DNA from: Megascapheus bottae
Taxonomy: Eukaryota; Chordata; Mammalia; Rodentia; Geomyidae
Direction of reading: 5' to 3'
Length of the DNA stretch: 64,000 nt
Assembly: GCA_024803745.1 (NCBI GenBank)
Contig: JANJXV010000024.1
Coordinates: 8,650,106 to 8,714,105 of the forward strand
Position 1 is the first letter of the stretch. Each line of letters begins with the position of its first letter. Under the pieces are notes generated by a model. That model did not search any database, had not been told where the DNA came from, and saw nothing but the letters and a program-made list of their open reading frames with translations. A program made the translations under genes and the position numbers. Below, in pieces: positions 23,581 through 34,570 of this stretch.

Positions 23581-24999
23581 CCTAAGGATTTAAATTTTGC
23601 CAAGAAAATTAGTGAGAGTGAAATAGAAATTCAGTCTTAGCAATTTTTTTCTTACAGAAAAAGAGTAATAAGGGACATTGTCCAATCCAAAGAGTTTTGT
23701 ATTAGGGCCAAGCCAATAGGCACAACCCACAGTTCGGCTCAATCCCCAGACATTTTGGAATGGGAGATTAGGGATCTGGTATATAAGCACAGGACTGGAA
23801 ATCGTAAAAGGAGCAGAGCTTCTAGGTAACCATAAAAGCTCTTACCCACCAGGAAGAAAACACTGTAGATGGAACTAAGTGTACTATAACAAGAGCAATT
23901 ACAGCCAGAGCAATTGCAGCCTCAAGGATCAGTGCTTCTGTTATTCTGTCACAGAAAGAGAATTTGGAGGCATTGACACATGGTGTGTTGGGAAAGAACA
24001 TAATGCTAGCCCCGGAGAAAGGTGCTCTGTAGCCATGAGAAATATGGTCCTCCTCTTAACATCTGTCATCTTTGCTTATGCACAAAGTGCAGCTACTGTT
24101 GCTTTTCCCAGAATACATTTTAGGCTTTCATTTTCAGCAAGATGCCACACACGTATGGCCCATCAACCCTTTTACAGCATTTGCCAAGCCATATGGGAAG
24201 AGGATGGAGGAACTGAATATTATGAAGAAAAGGGAAGAAAGAGCAAAGCCAAGATCATTTCTCATCAGTTAACCTAGAGTTCACTCGAGAAGGAATCATT
24301 GGAGCAACAATGTTTGCAAAACAGAAGAAATGGTAGTTGTTCTCACAACATAAAACTCTTGAAGTGGAATCTGTGCAACTGCCACCATATCTGCATTTAA
24401 AGATCGTATAAATATAAATCAGCACAGCACATGCAAAACAAAGCATTCATCATTTTCTACGTGTTAACGTTTGGACTCCAAGGACTAGGCCTGGTTTGCA
24501 TGCATGAGTATTAAACCTGTCATGTTAATGATTCCCATTTCAAAAGCACTGAGAGTACTTTTTCTTTTTTTAAAAAAAAGAAAGGATGGATGGTTGGATT
24601 TAATGTGTCAGATTCCTATGCTTTGTCATCAAAATGAGTCAGCCTCAAAATAGCACAATACTTTGTGGTCAAGTGCCAACCACCAAGCCTCTCTAACATT
24701 TGGATTTGTCTTCTGATTGAGAGATGTTTTCTACCCATCAGCTGTCTTCTATGCTGGCATTTTCCTTCCTCCACTTGCCAGTATCCAGAAATAAAGACAC
24801 AAATGGTAGAGGAGAAGCTTCTGGAAAGGCAGTATATCTCAGTTTCACGAGATAACTATTTTCCCCCCTCTGGAAAAAAAAACTGCTTCTATTTTTCCTG
24901 AATTTCATCTGCATAACTATCTTCTTGGTTCAGCACAAAAAGTTTATTTTTTTTCTTTCAATGTGCTTTAGCACAACCAAATGTGAAGAAGGCATTGGT
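23581..24999. other. Unique DNA with a 132-codon chance frame
   Basis: The frame 23,879-24,277 plus has a hydrophobic stretch (NMVLLLTSVIFAYAQSAATV) after its fifth Met, which could mimic a signal peptide, but there is no recognisable family and no support for expression. Confidence 0.5.
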
Positions 25000-25300
25000 G
25001 TCACTACTTTAAAATAACATTGTGATCATTATTCTTAATGTACTATGTCAAGTTATTTCTTTTCTAATTTTTTCCACTTATTGTTAATTTCCTGTGGTTA
25101 CTGTACCTGACTTTGTTAACTGGTATAAGGTATTTATGTTTATTTGAAATAGAGATGGGAGGGGGGAAACGAGATGATTGTGGGGGAAGGACATGGGGAC
25201 AAAAACATGAGAAGGGGTAACAAGGTTTGAGAAGCAATGTACCCATTAACTGATGAATGTAACTGTAGCTTATATATATATATATATTATCCCAACAAGA
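25000..25300 (+). mobile_element. L1 3' UTR fragment
   Basis: TTCTTAATGTACTATGTCAA, TTTATTTGAAATAGAGATGG, GGACATGGGGACAAAAACAT and CTGATGAATGTAACTGTAGC match the 3' UTRs of the copies at 32.9 and 62.8 kb. A TA microsatellite lies just before the end. Confidence 0.8.
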
Positions 25301-25325
25301 AAATACAATAGAAAATCTATCTGCA

Positions 25326-25518
25326 AGGGCAGGAAGTTTGGCCTGGTGGTAGAGTGTTTGCCTAGCATGCATGAAGACCCGGGTTGGATTCCTCAGTGCC
25401 ACATACATAGAAAAAAGCCAGGAATGGTGCTGAGGCCAAGTGGTAGAGCTCTAGCCTTGAGAAAGTCAAAGGACAGTGCTCAGGCCCTGAGCTCAAGCCC
25501 AGACTGGCAAAAAAAAAA
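25326..25518 (+). repeat. IDL-Geo dimeric SINE with 12-bp target-site duplication
   Basis: GGAAGTTTGGCCTGGTGGTA, CATGCATGAAGACCCGGG, right half GGAATGGTGCTGAGGCCAAG. AAAATCTATCTG is found at 25,312-25,323 and 25,515-25,526. Close to consensus, hence young. Confidence 0.93.
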
Positions 25519-25619
25519 TCTATCTGTATCTTGTAGGATATCTTTCCTTTAACATTATTATACATCTTCATATTGTCAAGAACCCCCTATTTTAGTAGAA
25601 AACCCCATCCTTGAGCATA

Positions 25620-25792
25620 AATTCTGGACTATTTTGGATCCCAAGTATCTACATTTGTCCTGTAGCTAAGCTCTGGTCAATGGAGCAAAAATGAGTATGT
25701 ATAGATCTTACTTACGAGGTTGCTGGTACAATACAATTTGTCCCAGCTCTGTTGTCCTAACTGAAATGGGGACCTGATGGCTGATTTTTCTA
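25620..25792 (+). repeat. Left arm of a 175-bp inverted repeat
   Basis: TGGATCCCAAGTATCTACAT through CTGATGGCTGATTTTTCTA is the reverse complement, with scattered substitutions and small gaps, of 27,286-27,460. No known family recognised. Confidence 0.85.
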
Positions 25793-27285
25793 GTTGCCAT
25801 CTTCGGCTACTGAAACAAGAGTTACACTGTACAATCAGAGACCATGGAGGATTCCTTACAGCTGAACAACCATGCTAATTCTGAACTGCCTACATCTGAA
25901 TTTTCAGATAAAGGAAATGTATAGATCTTGGTGAAGGCCTCGTGTTATTATTTGGTTGTTTTGGTGTATATTTATATCTGAATCATAATTGTTATAGCAG
26001 TTATATTTGGAGAAATATAAATCTAATGCTGTCAATTGGCAATTGTGCTTTGAGAAATACAAATCTAACTTCATTTGGCAAATCCAAAATGGCAAATTCT
26101 TAAAAGTGCCTTGGGATTCAACTAATACCTGAGCATGAAGGAGGGCACTTATGATTGAGAAAGAATCTTGGAAATATAAAGTAAAAGTATGTCCTTTGGT
26201 CACATCACTCAGGTAACTAATGTTAACATTTGATATATTTAGTAATAGCTTTTGTCTGCCTGTATATGCCACATAAAGCTTTGTTGTCTTCCCATCTAGA
26301 ATAATACAGCTAGAAGAAAACAATTCATTTTGCCACTGTTAGTTTAATATTGCTTCTCCAAAGGGTCCACTGAGATTTCTCTGTCGCTTTAAATTTAGTA
26401 GCAGTTAATTGGCATCAAGCCTTTGGATAATCAAACTTATTTCTCCAATGGAATATTTTGTGAGGATCTTTAGTATTAAAATGTATAAATTTGTCTATAA
26501 CAATAAGCTGAAATAAAAATAAGCAATCTTTCATTATCCAAGCTTATTATAGAAGCTGTGTGACCCATATGTTGATTCTAAAGATACTTTCCCAATGCCA
26601 TATCCTTACATAAATTTACACTGGCAACATTTCTTTTTTCCTGCTGTGGTGCTTTAAAAGTCAAATGCAAAGAGACCATCCTTAAATTATCTTGCCTTGT
26701 GAGTGGCTTCCTCCATTAAGAGCTAAATTTACCGTCAGCTCACATAGATCCAATGTCCACAGAGTTCACCGCTATGAATTTTAATAGCCAGAACCAAAAT
26801 GCGTGGAATAGAGGTTTGGGCTCATATAAATTTAGATTGTCTTTTTGAACAATTAGCCTCCAAGAGGAAAATTTATAGGTGTTGACTCTGACTTAGAATC
26901 CAGGGAAGGATAGAAAAAGGCATGATCCTGTCAGCATCCCATCTTCTGCCACCTGAGACCTGGCAGAGCCTTGGGGGAAACTGTCTGTGGTACATTCCAT
27001 ACAACAAAACTGGAGTAAAGTGGAAACAAGATTCCTATGAGATGTCCTACGAAAAAGAGATTTTAAATGGTGCCATAATACCATTGCTAGGAATGAGGTG
27101 AAAAGTCAGACTACAGGAGAGACTGTGAGATTTTATACATATTAAATCATACACAAAAAATTAAAATGACTCCATCTTCACTGAGAATGGAACAAGACAT
27201 AGACCAGGTGTGTGATATGAATAATATGTGGATGTATGTATCAGGAAATTCTTGGAAGGACTGTGTAAAGTGTTAATAATAATAA
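25793..27285. other. 1.49-kb interior of the inverted repeat
   Basis: AT-rich. Contains a partial 40-bp direct duplication (GAGAAATATAAATCTAA near 26,013 and GAGAAATACAAATCTAA near 26,053). The 139-codon minus frame 25,904-26,323 spans it and is not recognised as a protein. Confidence 0.55.
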
Positions 27286-27460
27286 TAGAAAAATCAGCCA
27301 TCAGGTCCCAGTTTCAGTTAGGACAACAGAGCTGGGACAAAGCATATTGCACCAGCAACCTTGTAAGTAAGATCATACATATTCACTTTTGCTCCATTAA
27401 CCAGAGCTTAGCTACAGGACAAATGTAGATACGTGGGATCCAAAAAAGTCCAAAATTCTC
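27286..27460 (-). repeat. Right arm of the inverted repeat
   Basis: TAGAAAAATCAGCCATCAGG through GATACGTGGGATCCAAAA pairs with the left arm. An (AAT)n stretch immediately precedes it. The 1.49-kb interior contains no recognised gene. Confidence 0.85.
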
Positions 27461-28474
27461 TTAGGAAAAGCATTTTGGAGTCTGCATTTCACGACATACT
27501 AGGCTGTTCTCTACCTCTTCCTCATCCTGTTTCCTCCTCTCCTCTACCACCTTTGCTTCCTCCTTTTTGTACTTTATAGTTAAGACAGAAGAAAATACAT
27601 TTAGTCAGTAGCCCAGTGCCTCTTTGCAAATGCTCTTTCCCAGTTTTCACCTTATTTCCCAAAAAACAGATTGGAAGATTCAATACCATAAACTGTGAGA
27701 TGAACAAGACTAACCATAGAAGTAGTTATGCAGGCCCAGTAGGTGAGTATTCTTGGAGACTGAAAAATATGAAATGAAAGGGAGGCAGCTGTGAAATTAT
27801 AAGCAGTAGACAGCACAAAGACATTAGCTGTGGAAGTTTGGATGAGACCAGTGGAGGGTGGGATGCAGGTACCTTGCCTAGCCTAGATGAACCTTGGAAG
27901 AGATAGGCAGAATCTACAGAACCATCCAAGTCCAGGCATGGTTAGTAGGTAGGTACTGTATGCTGGCAGTTCTGCGTAACTCCCTGTTCCTCTGGTATTT
28001 TGGCTGCTGTGTTTCCAGACTTCCTAAACCTGGGCATGCAACCCTAACTCAATCCTCTCTCATCTGTGACCTTCAGACCTCCAAGGGTGAGTGGGGGTTT
28101 CCTGATTCTATTTCTTAAACTCACCTGCCAAAGTCAGTTCTACCATTACATTTTTTTCAGTTTTTGGAAACTTCTTTCTCCTTTGTCATTCGCTCACAGT
28201 GTTGCCACATTGTGTTTCCAGTGCCCTGGATGTTGAGGTGACTTGTGAAATGGCATTGATAGACACCCATTCTGGGGGGCGCTGTCCAGGTAACTCCAGA
28301 TACTCCGAGGAGATCTTAATCAGTAGATTAAGATCAGAGATTTTAATCAGTCGATTCAGAAAATGGCCTGATTCTAGGTACATTCCCCATGGACATCAGT
28401 TACTGGTATACATGAGTTCCATGCAAATAAATCCGTTTATGCACAGTGCTTGTATTATTACTTGTATTTAGGTT

Positions 28475-28955
28475 TTTATTATCCTGAAGTAGTTGTAGAG
28501 AGGGATTCCAGCTCAACATGTCAATTTAAGAGTACAATATATCTTGATTAGTGTCATCTTTCCATTATCCTTCCCAGCTACCATCCCTATTATCTTAACC
28601 CTACCCATCCCCTTCTAGTACTATATGTACATTGAGTATAATGACTGTGTTTGCCTGTCAGGTTTCTTCATTCATTGCCCCTCCCTTTCCTTTAAGCCCA
28701 ACCCCATCAGACCAAACATTTTCAGCACCTCAGTATTCATTTTCTCAAATCATCAGTCAGTTGTTCCATACATATAGCATGCTTTAGTCAGTCTGTGGGT
28801 ATTTGTATGTATTTTCACATGTGATCGAAATCATACCTCTGTGTGGACCTCACTAATTTCACTCAATTGAGTTTTTCCAGGTTCATCCATTTCCTTGCAA
28901 GTGACACACTATTACTCTTATTGAGGAATGATCAAAATTCCATCATATAATACTT
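28475..28955 (-). mobile_element. L1 ORF2 end and 3' UTR, minus strand, a second L1 lineage
   Basis: On the minus strand the right end reads TTGCAAGGAAATGGATGAAC and CTGGAAAAACTCAATTGAGT, the terminal ORF2 coding segment, followed by 3' UTR to about 28,480. Its 3' terminus (plus strand TTCCAGCTCAACATGTCAAT) resembles 42,840 and differs from the L1 copies at 32.3 and 62.2 kb. Confidence 0.65.
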
Positions 28956-29157
28956 CTTGATCATAATTATCTGTCTGCCATTGTCTCTCCTGCTCCTTTG
29001 CCCTCCAGTCTCAAGTTGTCTCATTCCCTTTTGGTGATTCCAATGGACTGTCTCTACTTGGGAATAAATAGGGCAGTGGACAGTTCAAGGGGAAGTTAGA
29101 ATACACCTTATCATGTATACAGAAATAAGAAAACATTTTCTCAACCAAGCAATTTTT

Positions 29158-29505
29158 CCATATATTTTTATTGTAATTAATAGAAGGGTTACATTATATT
29201 CACCAGATAGAAAATGCATTACTTCACACACATTGATACCCTTTCTCATGTCTTGGTCCCCATTTCCTTTCCCCAATCCCTGCCCCTCATCTTATTTTCC
29301 CCCCTTCCCTATCTGATTTCAAATAACCAAATATGCATATATCCAATATATCAGAAAACAAGGTGAAATACTGTAACAACATGAGATAACCACGGAACAG
29401 CAAAAGAGATGAGAGATAACATAGTACATTAAGGACAACAATCACTCATTATATGGCTTTTGTTTCTATATCCTGGAGGTCCTTTCATTTAGCATCATAC
29501 TATAT
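29158..29505 (-). mobile_element. 5'-truncated L1 3' UTR, minus strand (first of two adjacent)
   Basis: Plus-strand TTTTTATTGTAATTAATAGA and GGTTACATTATATTCACCAG, then CTTGGTCCCCATTTCC, reverse-complement the L1 3' UTR ends elsewhere in the window. It is flanked by TCAACCAAGCAATTTTT at 29,141-29,157 and 29,506-29,522. Confidence 0.85.
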
Positions 29506-29522
29506 TCAACCAAGCAATTTTT

Positions 29523-29606
29523 TTATTGTAATTAGTAAAAGGGTTACATGATATTTGCCAGATAGAAGGTGCATTAATTCACATACATTGATACCCTTTC
29601 ACATGT
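29523..29606 (-). mobile_element. 84-bp L1 3' end, minus strand (second of two adjacent)
   Basis: TTATTGTAATTAGTAAAAGG to CCCTTTCACATG is the same L1 3' terminus, shorter. It is flanked by the same 17-bp sequence at 29,506-29,522 and 29,607-29,623. Confidence 0.85.
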
Positions 29607-29623
29607 TCAACCAAGCAATTTTT

Positions 29624-32304
29624 AAGCAGAACAAATTTTATGGTTGATTCATCACCCTTATTCTGTTTTAATGGGCATTATTTTTTTTTCTTTCCATAGA
29701 TTGGAAAACTAACAGTTTTCATCTTTCTGCTTTCTCCCCTTTCTTTTTGTTGTCTGTTTCTCTTGCTGCTTCAGACTCTGACAGGCTTACAAGCTCAGAT
29801 GGCTTTAGAAGTCAGAATTCTTATACAAGAGTAGCAAGGGCCAGTAACAGTATGAGAAAGAAGGCTAAAGCATGCAGTTCTCAAATGAGGTACTGATAGC
29901 CCAGGGGTTAAGATGACACAGAAATGCATTCAAGAGAATAAAGGACATAGGCGGTTTTAAAGGAATTCACTTGAAGTGCCAGAATATGTTTTTGTGTCCT
30001 CTCCTAACATTGTGAATTCTATTTCCCCTTTAGTTTTTTCAAAATATCCCTTGTTCCAGCATAAACCATACTTTAGACATTAGGTATCACACTGTGGAGT
30101 ATTTCTTTAGAGAATGACAATTTCCATAATGAAAAAAAGAAGAGGAAATTACACATACTTATTAGATAACTTCCTTGAAGAATAACAAAAGTAATTTAAC
30201 CCTACCTTAACCAATACTGTTTATCTTCCTCTGTCTTATTCTAACATGAGCCAGCAATGAAGAAAATATTTTGGGACTTGTTTGGATGATACAAAATTAG
30301 ATGCATTGTAGCATTGTAGATTATTAGAGTAGTGATTTTTTTCCTCTGGTTATTTCCATCTCTATATCCTAAATCTACAAACAATAATTAATTGCCCAAG
30401 AAAATATAATTATACAAAGCACACATACAAGAAAATGTATAACATCTGAAATGAACTACTTCAGCATTTCTTTTCCATTTTTTTGTAGGAAGAATATCTG
30501 GAATGTAGGAACCAACTATCAAGGAAAAAAATAGGTTTCCATTATCCTACTGATGCTAATTATCCTAATAATGCTAATGATGCAAGTGAACCCAAAAGAG
30601 TAGAATGAGCCAAAAGAGTCAGCCAAAGTTTTCTAGGGCATTATAAGGTTGAATGTAGGCTAAAAGAGCAACGTGAAGCTTCTGAGAGCTACTGAATGTG
30701 AGTGTCCTAATCTCTTGATGCAAGGTCCTGAGGAAATGGAAGGGAAGGAACCTAAGTTATCAGTAAATATTCGCATGTGTTTTAAAATATAGGATGAGAC
30801 TGTCAGAAATATAGACGTGCACATACATAGATTTTCTAGCTCTGCCTTCTGTGAAGGTCTAGGAGCAGCTGCATTCCAGCAGCAAACAGACCTAGCATCC
30901 AGACCTCATTTCATAAATACTGTTATTGAATAAAAGCAATCAAGACTTCTTGAACAATTATCTCACTCTCTGCCTCTCATTCGTGGGAGAGAAAGCATAG
31001 GATGAGCCTGGAGCATTGAATGATGAGAGAAAATAATGATTTAGAAAGGGGTAGAAGAAGGAAGAAGAAATGAGTGGGGGAGAGCAGAGGAAGCAGACCT
31101 GAAAGGACCAGTGGGAGACTGGAGAGAATCCAGGGGAGCAGGAGCAAGACTGAATGAAAAAGATAAAGAGACATTGAGAGCAGGACAAAAGGGCACAGAG
31201 ATCAGTCTGTAGGAGCCCCCAATAATCAAAGCTAGAACAATCTCAGCGAAATGTTGGTAAGAATCAGTAAGTGTATATCCATGTGGGAGATAATATTAAG
31301 GCCAGAAATGTTCATTGCTAGTCCTCTGTGCAGGTAAAGTGTGGCCTCGTTTGCCTTCGTAATGCTGGAAAATGGATATGCAGACACTGAATAGGTGGTA
31401 TCATTTGTATCATCACTGAAACAACCTTCTCAGAGGTAGTTTTCCATTCTAATAGACATGTGTAGACTTTTCCCAGGCCTGCTTAGGCATCCCCCTACCT
31501 AACCCCCCTCCCCCAGTATACAACCAGAATTATTCAGCAAAACAGAGAGAAGAGAGCAGGAAAGAAGAACATAGGGCAATCTTACATTGCTTTCATGTTA
31601 AATTTTTAAAGTATACTTCATCTGAATTTTATAGATAAAAAACTTCAAAAATAAGTTTACTTTGAATGAACCCTCTTCTTTGATTGAGCAATTTTCAAAA
31701 TCTAATAAATTCAGTCTGTGTGATACCTTCAATTATTTTGGAAGAAGTCATTTTCATGTCCAAAATTAAATTATGCATTACAGATATAATTGCTTGTGAA
31801 TAAAACCTGTTTCAAATTTTCCTTCACAGAAATGTTCCTTTAGTTAGTATGTGAAACTGAGAAATATGATGTGTACAGAAACAAGTAAATAAGACATGAA
31901 TTTGTGAAAAGTATAGCACATTAAAATAATAATTGACAATTGTACATCTTTCCAAAATAGTTATATATTAATAATACTATTAAATTTCTTGATTTAGTAA
32001 ATATTGCTTATAGGAAAAGTAATATATAGAGAATATATAGTATAAAAGGAAGCAAAAAACAAAAAGGTTGAGGTTAAAATATTGATACTTGTACTTGAAA
32101 AAACTAGAAAAAAATGAAAATAACTTAAACCAAAATAATTAAAAGCAAGAAATTAACTAGTACATCATCTTTACAATAAAAAGTTTGGAAAAAAGAAATT
32201 AATAAAAATAATAGAAAAAATTAGTAAGAGGCAATAAATACTAGGAAAAAAGACAACAAAGCCAGAAGTTTGTTCTTTTTCAATTTAAATAAAAACCCCA
32301 TTTT
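29624..32304. other. Unique AT-rich DNA
   Basis: A purine-rich stretch at 31,020-31,200 generates opposite-strand frames rich in Ser/Leu/Pro. No gene or clear repeat seen. Confidence 0.6.
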
Positions 32305-32319
32305 AAGATAAACCTTTGA

Positions 32320-33118
32320 ATCACTACTACACTGTTGGTGGGAGTGTAAACTTGTTCTGGAAAGCAGAATGGCGAGTCCTCAAAAGACTAAACATAGAGC
32401 TCCCCTATGACCCAGTAATCCCACTCCTTGGCATTTACCCAATTGTCCAGAAACAAGGACATACTAAAGCCACTACCACAATGATGTTCATTGCAGCACT
32501 ATTTACCATAGTGAAGATATGGAACCAACCCAGATGCCCCTCAGTAGATGATTGGATCAACAAGATGTGGTATTTATACACAATATAATTATATGCTGCC
32601 ATCAGAAATAATGACATTGCCCCATTTGGAAGGAAATGGAAAGATTTGGAAAAATATTAAGTGAAGTAAGCCAGACCCAAAGGAACATAGGCTCAATGGT
32701 TTCCCTCATTTGTCACAGTTAGTACACATCTAGGACTCTCCTAGCAGAGGATTACATAAGCTCAAAACCAAGGTACATATTGTCATATAGGATGAAGCTA
32801 AATGAAAGGATCTCTAGGAACAAGAGCTTTATCTTGAGTGATTGTTGTTCTTAATGTACTGTTATTTCTCTTCTCTTTTTTTTGTCCTTTGGTTAATCCC
32901 ATATTGTTACAGTAGCTGACGTTGTTACCTGGTATATTTTATATAAGTTTATTTGAAATAAGAAAGGGAAGGGGAAAAACAAGATGACTGGATGGGGGTG
33001 GGGGAGGGAAATGGGGACAAAAACCATGAGAAGGGGTATCAATGTGTGAGAAGTAATACACATACTATCTGGTGAATGCAATTGTAACCCCTCTATATAC
33101 ATTACCCTGACAATAAAA
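32320..33118 (+). mobile_element. 5'-truncated L1 (ORF2 C-terminus plus 3' UTR) with 15-bp target duplication
   Basis: The ORF2 C-terminal peptide is still legible (ELPYDPVIPLLGIYP, MFIAALFTIVKIWNQP, CPSVDDWINKMWYLYT). It is followed by a 3' UTR with the G-rich GATGGGGGTGGGGGAGGG tract and ends ACAATAAAAAA. AAGATAAACCTTTGA is exact at 32,305-32,319 and 33,119-33,133, so the insertion is recent. The piece cannot encode an active protein. Confidence 0.95.
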
Positions 33119-33539
33119 AAGATAAACCTTTGATCAACAAAAGAAGAAAAAAAACACAATTACTGATACCAAAAACAAAGAAAATTATAACACTGTAAAT
33201 CACATTTATACATATATGCATATATATTGAAAGAGTTAAGTTTTTGACAATCAATTCACTCAAGTAACAGGATTTTCTTAAACACAGTATCACTAAATCC
33301 TTCAAAAAATCTGAATAGCTTATAGTTCATAAAACAAATTATATTTATTTTCACATTTGTAGAAAACACCAAAATAGTCGATAGATTAATTAATTAATTA
33401 ATTTAAAAATGGTCTGAGGGGATGGAATTGTTTGTCAGGCATTCTAGCTTTGGGCTACATTTTAACTATGGCTGATTTAAAAAAAATAGTAATTTTAAAG
33501 ACCAATGTAAGTGTAACTAGTTAGGCTTGGAAGACCTAG

Positions 33540-34315
33540 TTTGGATAAAATGCTAGTATTCCCCAAATTGATATTCAGATTTAATATAATCCCAGTGTAA
33601 ATATCTTATCAGGATATTTTTGGTGGTAATTGGTGAATCTAAAAGTCACATAAAAACACAAAGAACTGAGAACACTCAGGACAATCTCGAAAAAACAAAA
33701 ATAAAGACAGAGATCTGATACTATCTGATTTAAGATCTAACATAAAATGTTACATTAATTCTTCAACATAATCTTCTCTTTCCCCAAACCACTCCTGAAA
33801 ATGCAAAGTCATTAATAAAGTTAAAAAGAATGCCATGAACTGGGAGAAAAGCATCCAGAGCATAGGTATCTGACAAAGAGCTAGATTCAAATTATATGAA
33901 CATTATTTATACCTCAGTAACATAAAGAACCTAACAAATAGGCAAAGGACTTAGAAATGAAATGTTTCCATCAGAGGCACAAGAATATCTAATATGAGCA
34001 TGAAGAAATGCTCTGTATCACCTATCAGGGAAATGCACATGAAAAGACCAAAGACATGCATCCACACACATTACTAAAAGAGCCTACCTCACCACTTTCC
34101 AGAGACGATAAAAGAGGAAACAAATTGATCAAACACTATTGTCATAGGTTAATGACACTATTTTGGAAAAGTTTTAACACTTTCTTATAAAGTTAAAGGT
34201 ATCTCATAACCATATCTAGATACTAATAGAGTTGAAGTACAGTATATGCCTGGGAAATGTTTAGCAAAAGTAAACCCCAAGTGTCTTATTCATAATAACC
34301 AAAACTGAAGTAAAA
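33540..34315 (+). mobile_element. Old, degenerate L1 ORF2 remnant
   Basis: Weak but ordered L1 ORF2 similarity: TTCCCCAAATTGATATTCAG, CTCAGGACAATCTCGAAAAA, ATAGGCAAAGGACTTAGAAA, TATCAGGGAAATGCACATGA, TTATTCATAATAACCAAAAC. Many indels, no open frame; older than the other L1s. Confidence 0.65.
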
Positions 34316-34333
34316 AAAAAAAACATCTCTATG

Positions 34334-34520
34334 GGTCTGGGAATGTGGCTTAGTGGTAGAGTGTTGGCCTAGCATACTTGAAGGCCTGAGTTTGATTCCT
34401 CAGTGCCACATAATTAGGAAAAGCTGGAAGTGGTGCTGTATCTCAAGTGGTAGAGTGCTATCCTCAACTAAAAGAAGCTCAAGGACAGTGCCCAGGTCCT
34501 GAGTTTAAGCCCAAGGATTG

Positions 34521-34524
<4 letters not shown>
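34334..34524 (+). repeat. IDL-Geo dimeric SINE
   Basis: GGTCTGGGAATGTGGCTTAG, GAGTTTGATTCCTCAGTG, right half with the longer AACTAAAAGAAGCTCAAGGA form. The tail has turned into a CA repeat. Confidence 0.92.

Positions 34525-34567
<43 letters not shown>
34524..34567 (+). repeat. (CA)n microsatellite at a SINE tail
   Basis: About 21 perfect CA units directly follow the SINE's terminal GGATTGGAAAA. Confidence 0.97.

Positions 34568-34570
<3 letters not shown>

Noticed and set aside
23879..24277. 132-codon plus-strand frame with a hydrophobic internal segment
   Set aside because: No recognisable family, no repeat or splice context, and the composition is what AT-rich DNA gives by chance.
25904..26323. 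139-codon minus-strand frame
   Set aside because: It spans a local 40-bp duplication inside the inverted-repeat interior and shows no domain or conserved motif.
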